Origin: Comamonadaceae bacterium
Lineage (GTDB): Bacteria > Pseudomonadota > Gammaproteobacteria > Burkholderiales > Burkholderiaceae_C
DNA: 64,000 bases
Assembly (NCBI GenBank): GCA_947455145.1
Contig: CANGME010000007.1
Span: 62,001 to 126,000 of the forward strand
Reading direction: 5' to 3'
The notes below the pieces were generated by a model, which was not told the origin of the DNA, made no database searches, and was given only the letters and a program-made list of their open reading frames with translations. The translations under genes and the position numbers were made by a program. This document shows, one piece after another, positions 7,694-18,202 of this stretch (positions are counted from its first letter, which is position 1; every line of letters starts with the position of its first letter).

Positions 7694-10600
7694 CTACATA
7701 TTCCGCCGATACTGCCCACCCACCTCAAACAACGCATTCGTGATCTGCCCCAGTGAGCACACCCGCACGGCGTCCATCAGCACCTCGAAGACGTTGAGGT
7801 TGTCTATCACGGCTTGCTGCAAGCGCTTGAGTGCGGCGGGGGATTCGCTGGCGTGCAGGGTGTGGAAGTCTTGCAGGCGCTTCAACTGCGACTGCTTTTC
7901 TTCTTCGGTGCTGCGCGCCAATTCCAGCTTGCCTTGCACCGCGTCGCCATGCGGGTTGCGGAAGGTATTGACGCCGATGATGGGCAGCTCGCCGGTGTGT
8001 TTGAGCATTTCGTAGTGCATGCTCTCGTCTTGAATCTTGCCGCGCTGGTAGCCGGTTTCCATCGCGCCCAGCACACCACCGCGCTCGGCGATTTTTTCGA
8101 ACTCGGCCAGCACGGCCTCTTCCAGCAATTCGGTCAACTCTTCAATGATGAAAGCACCTTGAGAAGGGTTCTCATTCTTGGCCAAGCCCCACTCGCGGTT
8201 GATGATGAGCTGGATCGCCATGGCACGGCGCACGCTGTCTTCGGTGGGGGTGGTGATGGCCTCGTCAAAGGCGTTGGTGTGCAGACTGTTGCAGTTGTCG
8301 TAAATGGCGATGAGCGCTTGCAGCGTGGTGCGGATGTCGTTGAACTGGATCTCTTGCGCGTGCAGGCTGCGGCCACTGGTCTGGATGTGGTACTTCAACT
8401 TCTGGCTGCGCTCATTCGCACCGTATTTTTCCTTCATCGCCACGGCCCAGATGCGGCGCGCCACGCGGCCCATCACGGTGTACTCGGGGTCCATGCCGTT
8501 GGAGAAGAAGAAGCTCAGGTTGGGCGCGAAGTCATCAATGTGCATGCCGCGCGCCAGGTAGGCTTCGACGAAGGTGAAGCCATTGCTTAGGGTGAAGGCG
8601 AGTTGCGATATCGGGTTAGCACCCGCCTCGGCAATGTGATAACCGCTGATGCTCACACTGTAGAAATTGCGCACGTCGTGGTGCACAAAATACTGGGCGA
8701 TGTCGCCCATGACCTTGAGTGAAAACTCGGTGGAGAAGATGCAGGTGTTCTGGCCCTGGTCTTCTTTCAAGATGTCGGCTTGCACCGTGCCGCGCACATT
8801 GGCCAGCACCCACTCGCGGATTTTTTGGGCTTCGGTATCAGTGGGTTCACGGCCATTGTCGGCCTTGAATTTGTCCAGGTTCTGGTCGATGGCGGTGTTC
8901 ATGAACATGGCCAAAATCGTCGGTGCCGGGCCGTTGATGGTCATGGACACGCTGGTGGTGGGGCTGCACAAATCAAAGCCGCCGTACAAGACCTTCATGT
9001 CGTCCAGCGTGGCAATGCTGACGCCGCTGTTGCCCACCTTGCCGTAGATGTCGGGGCGCAGGTCGGGGTCGTTGCCGTACAGCGTGACCGAATCAAACGC
9101 CGTGGACAAGCGCTTGGCAGCCATGCCGGAGCTGAGCAGTTTGAAGCGCGTGTTGGTGCGAAAGGCATCGCCCTCGCCCGCGAACATGCGGGTGGGGTCT
9201 TCGTTCTCGCGCTTGAAGGCGAAGGTGCCTGCGGTGTAAGGGTAGCTGCCGGGCACGTTGTCCAGCATCAACCACTTCAAAATTTCGCCGTGATCTTCAT
9301 ACGTCGGCAGAGCCACCTTGCGAATGGTCGTGCCGCTCAGTGATTTGCTGGTGAGCGCGGTGCGGATTTCCTTGTCGCGGATTTTCACGACGTACTCTTC
9401 GCCTGCGTAGGCCTGTTGCATCTCAGGCCATTGCTGAAGCAGCTTGCGCGCATCGGCGTCTTGTTGTGCCTTGCGTTGCCCTGCCAAGTCCAGCGCGGCT
9501 TCGGCAGCCGGGGCGCGGTCGGGTTTGCCGACTTTGAGCATGCGGGCGGCGGCCTGTAACTGCTGAATCTCGCGCGCCAAGGTGGCTTGCGCACGTGCAC
9601 GCTTTTTGTAGCCGCGCACGGTGTCGCTGATCTCGGCCAAGTAGCGGGTGCGGGCGGCGGGCACGATGGGGCTTTGGTTGGTGCTGTGGCGCACGTTGAT
9701 TTGCGGCAGGCGTCCCTCAGCGAGCGTCACCCCCAACGCTTTCAGCTTGGGCTTTATGGCCTGGTACAGCGCGGTCACGCCGTCGTCGTTAAAGCGCGCC
9801 GCCATGGTGCCAAACACCGGCATTTGATCGGCGGGTGTAGTCCAAGCCTCTTTGTTGCGCTGCACTTGCTTGGCCACGTCGCGCAGGGCGTCGCTCGCGC
9901 CTTTACGGTCAAACTTATTAATGGCCACGAACTCGGCAAAATCCAGCATGTCGATTTTTTCTAACTGACTGGCCGCGCCGAACTCGGGCGTCATCACGTA
10001 CAGGGGCACGTCCACGAGCGGCACGATGGCCGCGTCGCCCTGGCCGATGCCTGAGGTCTCGACCACGATCAAATCAAAGCCTGCCACCTTGCACGCGGCC
10101 AGTACGTCGGGCAGGGCGGAGCTGATTTCGCTGCCAAATTCGCGGGTAGCGAGAGAGCGCATAAAGACGCGCTGGCCTTGTTGCCACGGCGCAATGGCAT
10201 TCATGCGAATGCGGTCACCCAGCAAGGCCCCGCCGCTCTTGCGCCGTGATGGGTCAATGGAGATCACGGCCACGCGCAAAGCGTCGTCCTGGTCTAAGCG
10301 CAAGCGGCGGATCAGCTCGTCGGTGAGCGAGGACTTACCCGCACCGCCGGTGCCGGTGATGCCAATGCTGGCGATATTTTTGCCCGCTGCTTGTTGGCGA
10401 ATTTGGGCCAGCAGCTCCGGATTGACTTCTGAGTTTTCAATCGAAGTGATCAGTTGCGCCAAAGCGCGCCACGACGACTCGCTATTGCCCTGAATGGCGC
10501 TGAGATCTTTGGGTGCATGCACGGTCAAGTCCTGGTCACAGCGCATCACCATCTCGCCAATCATGCCGGCCAGGCCCATGCGCTGGCCGTCTTCGGGGCT

Positions 10601-10987
10601 GAAGATGCGGGCCACGCCGTAGTCTTGTAGCTCGCGGATTTCATCGGGCACGATCACGCCGCCGCCGCCGCCAAATACCTGGATGTGCGCGCCGCCGCGG
10701 GCCTTGAGCAAGTCCACCATGTACTTGAAGTACTCCACATGCCCGCCCTGGTAAGAGCTGATGGCGATGCCCTGCACGTCTTCTTGCAAGGCCGCCGTCA
10801 CCACCTCATCCACCGAGCGGTTGTGCCCCAGGTGAATCACCTCGGCCCCCATGCCTTGCAAGATGCGCCGCATGATGTTGATGGCCGCGTCGTGTCCGTC
10901 AAACAGACTGGCCGCCGTGACGAAGCGCACCTTGTTTTTGGGGCGGTAGTTGGCGAGGGCTTGGTAGTCGGCAGAGAGGTTGGTCAT
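7694..10987 (-). CDS. icmF: Fused isobutyryl-CoA mutase with G-protein chaperone
   Basis: A 1097-residue adenosylcobalamin enzyme that interconverts isobutyryl-CoA and n-butyryl-CoA. Domains in order: B12-binding with the D-G-H-D motif (His about 32), a MeaB-type GTPase (P-loop GTGGAGKSS near 212-220), a linker, and a mutase TIM-barrel. In the barrel, Phe at about 589 (GTFAFKR) and Gln at about 746 (GQNTCIF) occupy positions where methylmalonyl-CoA mutase has Tyr and Arg, which points to isobutyryl-CoA specificity. The chosen start gives [11 protein letters not shown]; another ATG lies 11 codons upstream at 11020. It follows the 2-oxoacid oxidoreductase gene by 91 bases. Confidence 0.93.
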   Translation of the reverse strand: MTNLSADYQALANYRPKNKVRFVTAASLFDGHDAAINIMRRILQGMGAEVIHLGHNRSVDEVVTAALQEDVQGIAISSYQGGHVEYFKYMVDLLKARGGAHIQVFGGGGGVIVPDEIRELQDYGVARIFSPEDGQRMGLAGMIGEMVMRCDQDLTVHAPKDLSAIQGNSESSWRALAQLITSIENSEVNPELLAQIRQQAAGKNIASIGITGTGGAGKSSLTDELIRRLRLDQDDALRVAVISIDPSRRKSGGALLGDRIRMNAIAPWQQGQRVFMRSLATREFGSEISSALPDVLAACKVAGFDLIVVETSGIGQGDAAIVPLVDVPLYVMTPEFGAASQLEKIDMLDFAEFVAINKFDRKGASDALRDVAKQVQRNKEAWTTPADQMPVFGTMAARFNDDGVTALYQAIKPKLKALGVTLAEGRLPQINVRHSTNQSPIVPAARTRYLAEISDTVRGYKKRARAQATLAREIQQLQAAARMLKVGKPDRAPAAEAALDLAGQRKAQQDADARKLLQQWPEMQQAYAGEEYVVKIRDKEIRTALTSKSLSGTTIRKVALPTYEDHGEILKWLMLDNVPGSYPYTAGTFAFKRENEDPTRMFAGEGDAFRTNTRFKLLSSGMAAKRLSTAFDSVTLYGNDPDLRPDIYGKVGNSGVSIATLDDMKVLYGGFDLCSPTTSVSMTINGPAPTILAMFMNTAIDQNLDKFKADNGREPTDTEAQKIREWVLANVRGTVQADILKEDQGQNTCIFSTEFSLKVMGDIAQYFVHHDVRNFYSVSISGYHIAEAGANPISQLAFTLSNGFTFVEAYLARGMHIDDFAPNLSFFFSNGMDPEYTVMGRVARRIWAVAMKEKYGANERSQKLKYHIQTSGRSLHAQEIQFNDIRTTLQALIAIYDNCNSLHTNAFDEAITTPTEDSVRRAMAIQLIINREWGLAKNENPSQGAFIIEELTELLEEAVLAEFEKIAERGGVLGAMETGYQRGKIQDESMHYEMLKHTGELPIIGVNTFRNPHGDAVQGKLELARSTEEEKQSQLKRLQDFHTLHASESPAALKRLQQAVIDNLNVFEVLMDAVRVCSLGQITNALFEVGGQYRRNM

Positions 10988-11078
10988 GGTGATTCGCTGG
11001 CTTGGGGACGAAGCAAGCATCTTAGCTTTTCAGACGGTAAGTTGGCGGTCAGCCCCACAGCGTTGCATCAGGCGCGGT

Positions 11079-14000
11079 TCAGGCCCGCGATCCACGAAAA
11101 CGCGCCATCAAGTCGGCCCACGCCTCACGCGTGGCTTTGATGTTGCGCGCCTTCACATGGCCAAAACCGGCGATGCGCTCGGGCAGGCGGGCGATCTCCA
11201 GCGCGATGGCGTGGTTGTCTGAATTCAGCGCGGGCAGCATTTCATTGAGACAGGCCTCGTACTCGGCCAGAAGGGCGCGCTCTTCACGCCGCTCCTCGGT
11301 GCGACCCAAGACATCAAACGCCGTGCCGCGCAGACCCTTGAGGCGGGCCAAGAGCTTGAAGCCCGTCAACATGGCTGGGCCGAACTTGCGCTTTTGCAGC
11401 TCGCCTTGGGCGTTGCGCGGGCTCAAAAAGGGCGGGGCCAAGTGGTAGTTGAGCTTGAAGTCGCCTTCAAACTGGTTTTGGATGCGGGCCAGAAAGGCGG
11501 GGTCGCTGTGCAGGCGGGCCACTTCGTACTCGTCTTTGTAGGCCATGAGTTTGAAGAGGTTGCGGGTGACGGCTTCTGTGAATTTAAGAGAAATGGGCGT
11601 CGCAACCCTGACCTTTTGTACGAAGGCCCGGTAGCGCTCGGCGTAGGCGGCGTTTTGGTAGCCGGTCAAAAACTCAACCCGGCGCTCAATCAGGTGATCC
11701 AATGATTCGAGCTTTTTGAATTCAATCACCTGCCCCGGCGAGAGCAAGCGCGCAACAGAGTCCCATCGGTGGGCGGCTTGGCAGCCCCACTCGAATGCGG
11801 CCTTGTTCTGGTCCACGGCCACGGCGTTCAACTCGATGGCGCGCATCAGGGATGCGCGCTCTAGCGGCACCCAGCCTTTTTGCCAGGCGTAGCCCAGCAT
11901 CAAGGGGTTGGTGTAAATGCTGTCGCCCATGAGGCGTGTGGCCACCGCGTCGGCGTCAAAGCTGCTGACGCAGCCCTGCCCCACGGTTTGCATGATCTCG
12001 GCCATGCAGGCCTGGGCCGGGTTGGGCCACTGGGCGTCTTTCACAAACGCAGCGGTGGGCGTGCTGTGGGCGTTAAGCGCCACCTGGGTGCGACCCGCGC
12101 CCATGCGCAGCACGGTCTCGGGCGCAGCGGTGACGATGGGGTCGCAGCCGATGATGAGGTCTGCCGCCGCCATGCCCACCCGCGTGGTGTGGATGTCGCT
12201 CGCGTTCGTCGCAATCAGCACATAGCTCCAGGTGGCCCCGCCTTTTTGCGCCAATCCACCGGCGTCTTGCGTGACGATGCCTTTGCCCTCGATGTGCGCG
12301 GCCATGCCCAGCAACTGGCCAATGGTGATGACGCCCGTGCCCCCCACCCCGGCCACCACCGCGCCCCAGACCTTGCCGCCGTCAAGCGAGCCCGTGGGCA
12401 AGCGCGGCGGCGCGGGCAAATCACCCAGCGCATAGGGCGAAGGCACTTCCGCCTTGGCCTTCTTTTTAAGTTGCCCGCCCTCCACGGTGACAAAGCTGGG
12501 GCAAAAGCCTTTGAGGCAGCTCAAGTCTTTGTTGCAGCTCGATTGGTTGATGGTGCGCTTGCGGCCAAACTCGGTCTCTAGCGGCTCCACCGACAGGCAG
12601 TTGCTCTGCACGCCACAGTCGCCGCAGCCCTCGCACACCAGCTCGTTGATGACCACGCGCACGGCAGGGTCCACCATGGTGCCGCGCTTGCGGCGGCGGC
12701 GTTTTTCGGTGGCGCAGGTCTGGTCGTAAATGATGACGGTCGTGCCCTTGATCTCGCGGAACTCACGCTGGATGCGGTCAAGCTCATCGCGGTGTTCCAC
12801 TGCGACACCCTCCACCAGCTTGACGTGCTCGTACTTCTCCGGTTCATCGGTGACGACGACGATCTTGACCGCGCCTTCGGCTCGCATGGACTGCGCCATC
12901 TGCGCCACCGAATGGCCTGACGCCGCCGTGCTGCCGCTCGTATTGACGTGCTCGCCCACCGGCTGCCCACCCGTCATGGCCACCGCGTCGTTGTAGAGGA
13001 TTTTGTAGGTGATGTTGACGTCCGCCGCAATGCTTTGGCGAATGGCCAACAGGCCGCTGTGGAAGTAGGTGCCGTCCCCAATGTTGGCAAACACATGCTG
13101 CTCGTTGCTAAAGGGCTGCTGGCCCACCCAGGGCACACCCTCGCCGCCCATCTGGGTAAAGCCCACGGTGGCGCGATCCATCCAGATTGCCATGAAGTGG
13201 CAACCAATACCGGCCATGGCGCGCGAGCCCTCAGGCACTTTGGTTGAGGTGTTGTGCGGGCAGCCGGAGCAGAACCAGGGCTGGCGCTCAGCGGGTACGT
13301 GCAGCACCTGCATGGCGCGCTCTTTAGCCTCCAGCAGCGCGAGCTGGGCGTCGATGCGGGCCGACCAATCGCCGCCGATACCGAGCTTCTTGAGCCGCCC
13401 CGCAATCGCGCGCGCAATCAGCGCGGGTGACAAGTCAGCGTTGGCGCGCAACAGCGTGTGTGCGCTCGGATTCGGCATAGACCATTCGCCACCGGAAAAA
13501 TCGCCCGCCATCTCGTTGAACTTGCCCAGCACATTGGGCCGCACATCGGCGCGCCAGTTGTACAACTCCTCCTTGAGTTGGTACTCAATGACTTGGCGCT
13601 TTTCTTCCACCACCAAAATCTCTTGCAAACCCTGCGCAAACTCACGCGTGAGCTGCGCCTCCAGCGGCCACACCACGCCCACCTTATGCACGCGGATGCC
13701 CAAGTGGCGGCAGGCCGCATCGTCCAGCCCTAAGTCCAGCAGCGCCTGACGCGTGTCGTTGTAGGCCTTGCCACTGGCGATCAAACCAAAACGATCCCCC
13801 TTACCCCCATTCGGCCCCTCGATGGCGTTGTAGTTCAAGCGGTTGGCGCGGATGTAGGCCAGCGCCGCGTACCACTTACTGCCAAACAAACGTGCCTCCT
13901 GATCCAGCGCGCCATCAGGCCAGCGGATGTGCACGCCACCCACGGGCATTTCAAAATCAGTCGGCAGCTTGATCTGCACCCGCTCGGGGTCAATCATCAC

Positions 14001-14669
14001 GGTGGCGCTGGATTCGACAATTTCCTGGATCGTCTTCATGCCCGCCCACACGCCCGAGAAACGACTCATGGCAAAGGCGTGAATGCCCAGGTCCAAAATC
14101 TCCTGCACCGTGGCCGGAAAAAACACCGGCAGGCCGCAGGCCTTGAAAATATGGTCGCTCTGGTGCGCAGCGGTGGAGCTCTTGGCCACATGGTCGTCCC
14201 CCGCCACGGCAATCACGCCGCCCCAGGGTGTGGTGCCCGCCATGTTCGCGTGCTTGAAGACATCCGACGTGCGGTCCACCCCCGGCCCCTTGCCATACCA
14301 AATGCCAAACACACCGTCGAACTTGTTCGAGCCCGGCGGCGCAAAGCCCAGCTGCTGCGTGCCCCACAGCGCAGTGGCGGCCAGCTCTTCGTTCACGCCG
14401 GGTTGGAAGACGATGTTTTGCGCTTTCAGAAAAGGCGCGGCCTTCCACAGTGCCTGGTCATAGCCACCCAAGGGTGAGCCCCGGTAGCCGCTGATGAAGC
14501 CCGCCGTGTTCTTACCCGCCAACTGGTCGCGCAAGCGCTGCAACATCGGCAGCTTGACCAGCGCGTTCACCCCGCTCATGAAGGCGCGGCCATAGTCCAG
14601 TGAGTATTTGTCGTCCAGCGTGACGGTGGCCAGCGCTTGGCGGATGTGCTCGGGCAGGGGGGCGTTCAT
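11079..14669 (-). CDS. Indolepyruvate-type 2-oxoacid:ferredoxin oxidoreductase, fused subunits
   Basis: A 1196-residue thiamine-diphosphate enzyme that oxidatively decarboxylates 2-oxoacids to acyl-CoA and reduces ferredoxin. It is a single-chain fusion of the IorA and IorB types. In order: an N-terminal pyrimidine-binding domain (RGSPLGGYDQ), a thiamine-diphosphate domain (IGDGTYFHSG, then NDAVAMTGGQP), an iron-sulfur motif C-E-G-C-G-D-C-G-V-Q-S-N-C near 668-680 with further cysteines in CNKDLSCLKGFC, a gamma domain (AGVGGTGVITIGQLLG) and a C-terminal domain. Typical substrates are aryl or branched-chain 2-oxoacids. Its neighbour icmF could consume isobutyryl-CoA made from 2-oxoisovalerate (inference). 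Confidence 0.9.
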   Translation of the reverse strand: MNAPLPEHIRQALATVTLDDKYSLDYGRAFMSGVNALVKLPMLQRLRDQLAGKNTAGFISGYRGSPLGGYDQALWKAAPFLKAQNIVFQPGVNEELAATALWGTQQLGFAPPGSNKFDGVFGIWYGKGPGVDRTSDVFKHANMAGTTPWGGVIAVAGDDHVAKSSTAAHQSDHIFKACGLPVFFPATVQEILDLGIHAFAMSRFSGVWAGMKTIQEIVESSATVMIDPERVQIKLPTDFEMPVGGVHIRWPDGALDQEARLFGSKWYAALAYIRANRLNYNAIEGPNGGKGDRFGLIASGKAYNDTRQALLDLGLDDAACRHLGIRVHKVGVVWPLEAQLTREFAQGLQEILVVEEKRQVIEYQLKEELYNWRADVRPNVLGKFNEMAGDFSGGEWSMPNPSAHTLLRANADLSPALIARAIAGRLKKLGIGGDWSARIDAQLALLEAKERAMQVLHVPAERQPWFCSGCPHNTSTKVPEGSRAMAGIGCHFMAIWMDRATVGFTQMGGEGVPWVGQQPFSNEQHVFANIGDGTYFHSGLLAIRQSIAADVNITYKILYNDAVAMTGGQPVGEHVNTSGSTAASGHSVAQMAQSMRAEGAVKIVVVTDEPEKYEHVKLVEGVAVEHRDELDRIQREFREIKGTTVIIYDQTCATEKRRRRKRGTMVDPAVRVVINELVCEGCGDCGVQSNCLSVEPLETEFGRKRTINQSSCNKDLSCLKGFCPSFVTVEGGQLKKKAKAEVPSPYALGDLPAPPRLPTGSLDGGKVWGAVVAGVGGTGVITIGQLLGMAAHIEGKGIVTQDAGGLAQKGGATWSYVLIATNASDIHTTRVGMAAADLIIGCDPIVTAAPETVLRMGAGRTQVALNAHSTPTAAFVKDAQWPNPAQACMAEIMQTVGQGCVSSFDADAVATRLMGDSIYTNPLMLGYAWQKGWVPLERASLMRAIELNAVAVDQNKAAFEWGCQAAHRWDSVARLLSPGQVIEFKKLESLDHLIERRVEFLTGYQNAAYAERYRAFVQKVRVATPISLKFTEAVTRNLFKLMAYKDEYEVARLHSDPAFLARIQNQFEGDFKLNYHLAPPFLSPRNAQGELQKRKFGPAMLTGFKLLARLKGLRGTAFDVLGRTEERREERALLAEYEACLNEMLPALNSDNHAIALEIARLPERIAGFGHVKARNIKATREAWADLMARFRGSRA

Positions 14670-14771
14670 TAGGATTGATCCTTCTCAGTGCGCAATGCGA
14701 TTGAACTCATCTTGCCGTAAAACTCAAGCCGTTGCCATTCGAAGTCGAGAAATTTCAAGCGCCGAAATAAC

Positions 14772-15959
14772 TCACCTCGGCCACAGCACCCACAGCCGCA
14801 GCGGTTGTTTAAGCCGCCCGGCCAGCTCGGCGGCGCTCGCGTCCCAGCCGGTGAAGTAGTCGGCCCGCACTGCACCCACGATGGCCGAGCCTGTGTCTTG
14901 GGCCAGCACGAGTTTTTGCAACTGCACTTGCGGTCCGCTGGAGGCCAGCCAGACCGGTGTGCCGTAGGGGATGCTGCCGGGGTCTACCGCGATAGATCGA
15001 CCTGGCGTCAGCGCCACGCCTTGCGCACCGCGCGGGCCAAAGGAGGCGTCCAACTCGCTCAAGGCTTCTTCCTTGAAGAACACCACACGCGGGTTGCTCC
15101 ACAGCATCTCGTTCACGCGCGTCGGGTTCTGCGCAATCCAGTTTTTGATGGACGGCCAGGACGCATCACGCAGCGCGCCCTGGTCTAACAGCCAGCGGCC
15201 TACGCTTTTGTAGGGCTGATCGTTATTGCCCGCATAGGCTACGCGCACCAAGCGCTTGTCGCCATTGGCCTCGGCGATACGCACGCGCCCCGAACCCTGG
15301 ATTTGCAACACGAGTGCATCGACTGGGTTAGACAGGTAGGCAATCTCGCGCCCACGCAACAGAGATTGCACGGACGGCTGGGTGTCGATCTCTTGGCGCG
15401 TGTACCAGGGCTTGCGCTGGGCCAGGTTGGCAGGCGGGCGGTACAGGGGCACGGCGAACTCAGACGTCGCTGTGCGCGAGCCCTCTAGCACCGGCTCGTA
15501 ATAGCCGGTCAACAGTCCCTGCGTATCACCGGCGCCGCTTTGCAAGGCGTCCACACGGTAGGGCTGCAGGCGTGCCATCATCCAGTCGCGCTGCTCGTCG
15601 CCACTACCCAGACTCAAACGACGCACCTCAGCACACAGGGGCGCAAAAGTGGGGCCGGGGCGCTCACAGCTTTTGAGCCAGGCGTTCCAGGCTTCATGCA
15701 GGGGGTCGTCCTGCCAGCCGGGCAAGTCGCTCCAGGCCACGGGCGTCCAGCGGCTGCGTGCTTGTAGGCGCACTGAGCCTTGCGGGGCAGAGCCTTCAGG
15801 GACAGCGACAGATATTGGGGCAGTGCTAGAGGAACTTGGAGAACTTGGGGAGGTAGGGGAAGCAGCGACGGGTGCACGCGTTTGGCGCGGCACGCCCCCG
15901 CACGCCGCCAGCATTCCTACAATGCAGCCCATCCCAACCCATTTCAGGAGATCGTTCAT
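14772..15959 (-). CDS. mltA: Membrane-bound lytic murein transglycosylase A
   Basis: A 395-residue outer-membrane lipoprotein that cleaves peptidoglycan glycan strands. The start at 15959 gives a lipoprotein signal ending L-A-A-C at residue 20; the longer frame has no signal at its own start. A Ser/Pro-rich spacer is followed by the MltA domain (LLTGYYEPVLEGSRT) and the 3D domain. The 3D domain has RSIAVDPGSIPYGTPVWL and the catalytic-Asp region AQDTGSAIVGAVRADYFTG. Its ATG shares the palindromic tetramer CATG with the ATG of the small divergent gene at 15958. Confidence 0.93.
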   Translation of the reverse strand: MNDLLKWVGMGCIVGMLAACGGVPRQTRAPVAASPTSPSSPSSSSTAPISVAVPEGSAPQGSVRLQARSRWTPVAWSDLPGWQDDPLHEAWNAWLKSCERPGPTFAPLCAEVRRLSLGSGDEQRDWMMARLQPYRVDALQSGAGDTQGLLTGYYEPVLEGSRTATSEFAVPLYRPPANLAQRKPWYTRQEIDTQPSVQSLLRGREIAYLSNPVDALVLQIQGSGRVRIAEANGDKRLVRVAYAGNNDQPYKSVGRWLLDQGALRDASWPSIKNWIAQNPTRVNEMLWSNPRVVFFKEEALSELDASFGPRGAQGVALTPGRSIAVDPGSIPYGTPVWLASSGPQVQLQKLVLAQDTGSAIVGAVRADYFTGWDASAAELAGRLKQPLRLWVLWPR

Positions 15960-16098
15960 GGGTCTGATTTTGCTTGAAGCGCTAGGTGCGCTCGTTTTAC
16001 TGGTCGTGATCGTCTGGTGGACGATGTTTTCGGGGCGCGACAAAGGGGAATTGCCTGCTGCAAAGCCCGAACCTAAGTCAACGACGAAAACACCCTAA
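15958..16098 (+). CDS. Small single-span membrane protein (46 aa)
   Basis: An unrecognised 46-residue protein. Residues 2-23 form one hydrophobic span (MGLILLEALGALVLLVV and following), then a short basic, Lys/Pro-rich cytoplasmic or periplasmic tail. An AGGAG ribosome binding site lies seven bases upstream of the ATG. The start codon overlaps the mltA start on the other strand through a shared CATG, and the stop is 18 bases before the amidohydrolase gene, so it could be co-transcribed with it. Function is unknown; a role near the cell wall with MltA is only a guess from position. Confidence 0.65.
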   Translation: MGLILLEALGALVLLVVIVWWTMFSGRDKGELPAAKPEPKSTTKTP

Positions 16099-16116
16099 CC
16101 TAAGGATGAGCCCGCT

Positions 16117-17121
16117 ATGACCTCCCTCAACCCGCTCCCTAAGCCCCCGCTGGTTATCGACTTTCACGCCCACATGCTGGTGCGTGAGGTGTTTGCCGCC
16201 TCCACCAACCGCACCGTGTTCACCGGCTTTGGTGCCACCCCGGCTTCGGCCCCGCGCCCCGGTGCAGTGAGCATGATGGCGCGCATGTTTGACCCACTGG
16301 CCGAGATCGCCGACATGGACGCGCGTGGCATTGACATGGCGATGGTGACGGCCAGCACGGTGTTGCAAGGCACGTCTTGGGCTGACCCACAAACCGACCT
16401 GGCACTGTGCCAGCGCTGCAATGACCAGGCCGCCGCTTGGGCGACACAGCATCCGACGCGGTTCATTGGCAGCATGGTCTTGCCGATGCAGGATGTGACG
16501 CTGGCTTTGGCAGAACTACAGCGTGCTTTTGACATGGGCTTGCGCGTGGTGAATCTGCCCTCCAGCACGCAAGGCGTGTACCTGGGTGACCCGGTGTTTC
16601 ACCCCTTCTGGGCCGAGGTGCATGCGCGCGATATCACCGCCTGGATTCACCCCGAGGGGGTCACCGATCCCTGGTTTCAACGCTACGCGCTGTGGAACTC
16701 GTTGGGCCAGTCCATCGAAGAAGCCAAGTGCATGGCCTCTCTGATTTACGAAGGCGTGATGACGCAGTTTGCAGGCATCAAAATCGTGATGGCGCATGGC
16801 GGTGGCTACTTCCCCCACTACATGGGACGCCTAGACCGCAACACCGCCAACCGGCCCGACACCGTGCGCCACATGGACGGCAAAACGCCCAGCGACTTCC
16901 TGCGGCATTTCTACTACGACTCTTGCGTGTACGACCCACAGGTGTTGAAGGTGCTGATCGATCGCGTGGGCGTAGACCGCATCGTGATGGGCAGCGACTA
17001 CCCCGTGGGCGAGCAAGACCCGGTGGCCTGGCTGCGCGGCGTGGGCTTGAGCGGTGATGATTTGGCCGCTGTGGCCGGGGGGAATGCGGCGCGCTTGCTG
17101 AACCTCACTCGGGCAGCTTGA
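16117..17121 (+). CDS. Amidohydrolase, ACMSD-like
   Basis: A 334-residue metal-dependent TIM-barrel enzyme related to 2-amino-3-carboxymuconate-6-semialdehyde decarboxylase. It has the N-terminal D-F-H-A-H metal ligand motif (residues about 11-15), a MAHGGGYFPHYMGRLDRN segment with the central His, and a C-terminal IVMGSDYPVGEQDP containing the conserved Asp. Relatives decarboxylate or hydrolyse cyclic and carboxylated intermediates. An AAGGA site overlaps the preceding small gene's end. Its last 17 bases overlap the end of the convergent Bug gene. The exact substrate is unknown. Confidence 0.88.
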   Translation: MTSLNPLPKPPLVIDFHAHMLVREVFAASTNRTVFTGFGATPASAPRPGAVSMMARMFDPLAEIADMDARGIDMAMVTASTVLQGTSWADPQTDLALCQRCNDQAAAWATQHPTRFIGSMVLPMQDVTLALAELQRAFDMGLRVVNLPSSTQGVYLGDPVFHPFWAEVHARDITAWIHPEGVTDPWFQRYALWNSLGQSIEEAKCMASLIYEGVMTQFAGIKIVMAHGGGYFPHYMGRLDRNTANRPDTVRHMDGKTPSDFLRHFYYDSCVYDPQVLKVLIDRVGVDRIVMGSDYPVGEQDPVAWLRGVGLSGDDLAAVAGGNAARLLNLTRAA

Positions 17122-18079
17122 TCTGCGACTTCTCCGCTACGGCACCCCAACGCGCCAAATCTGAGGCCAGCAACTGGGCCAGCTCTTGAGCGCTGCCACC
17201 CGCAGCCGTGACTTGCGTCGTGGCCATTTGCGCGGCGACTTCGGGCAACTTGACGATGCGGTTGATCTCCGTCTCTAGCCGCTGAACCACCTCGGGTGGC
17301 GTGCCAGCGGGGGCGAAGATGCCCGTCCAGTAACGAAAGCCCAAGTCAGGCAGGCCGACTTCAGCCATGGTGGGCACGTTGGGCAAGGCGGGCAGGCGCG
17401 TGGGTGCGGTCACGGCTAGCGCCCGCACATGGCCTGCAGCGATGGCTCGCGCCGCAGGGCCGGTGTCCACCATGGACATCAGCAAATCACCCGCCATCAG
17501 CGCGGTGATGGTCTCGCTCATGCTTTTGTACTGGATGAACTCCCCCGGCGTCTCGGTCTTGAGGCGAAACAACTCCGACGCAAATTGAAACGCAGGGCCC
17601 GAGCCGCCGTAGTTCGATTTGACCGGGTTGGCCTTCATGTAGGCCACCAGCTCGGGCACGGTGGTAATGGGCAGCTTGGCGTTAACCAACAACACCAACG
17701 GAAAAGTGGCCACCAGTGACACAGGCGCAAAGTCTTTGGTAGGGGAGTAGCGCAGCTTGGGCACCAGCAGCGGGGTGAAGACCATATTGCCAATGGGCCC
17801 GAGCAGCAGGCTGTAGCCATCCGCCGGAGACTTGGCCACGAAGTCGGTGGCGATGATGCCGCCCGCACCCACTTTGTTTTCGACGATGACGGATTGCCCC
17901 AATGCCGTGGACAAGCGCGGGCCGATGATGCGTGCCAGCGTGTCCATGCCGCCGCCTGCGCCTTGGCCCACCACCAGGCGAATGGGCTTGGTGGGGAAGC
18001 TCTGCGCGTGCAGGGTTTGCACGGGGGTGAGCAGGGCGGCGAGGAGAAGTCCGAACGGTAGTGTGTTGAATAGGCGCAT
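17105..18079 (-). CDS. Bug-family tripartite tricarboxylate transporter receptor
   Basis: A 324-residue periplasmic receptor with a signal peptide ending TLHAQ and the opening FPTKPIRLVVGQGAGGGMD. This ligand loop (GQGAGGGMD) differs from the PGG form in the other copies and suggests a different ligand. It also shows ADGYSLLLG and the APAGTPPEVV block. It is divergent from the VOC-protein gene at 18203 and convergent with the amidohydrolase, with a 17-base overlap of the coding ends. Confidence 0.92.
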   Translation of the reverse strand: MRLFNTLPFGLLLAALLTPVQTLHAQSFPTKPIRLVVGQGAGGGMDTLARIIGPRLSTALGQSVIVENKVGAGGIIATDFVAKSPADGYSLLLGPIGNMVFTPLLVPKLRYSPTKDFAPVSLVATFPLVLLVNAKLPITTVPELVAYMKANPVKSNYGGSGPAFQFASELFRLKTETPGEFIQYKSMSETITALMAGDLLMSMVDTGPAARAIAAGHVRALAVTAPTRLPALPNVPTMAEVGLPDLGFRYWTGIFAPAGTPPEVVQRLETEINRIVKLPEVAAQMATTQVTAAGGSAQELAQLLASDLARWGAVAEKSQIKLPE

Positions 18080-18202
18080 GGACAGTTTTTAAGCGATGAC
18101 ACTTGACCTTGGCAGAGGGAAAACCAGTCTTGACAAGCCCCCTGTTTATGAGGACAGTGACCCGCTACGCTATTCCCCGTTTTAAAAAGAAAGGTGTTAT
18201 TG

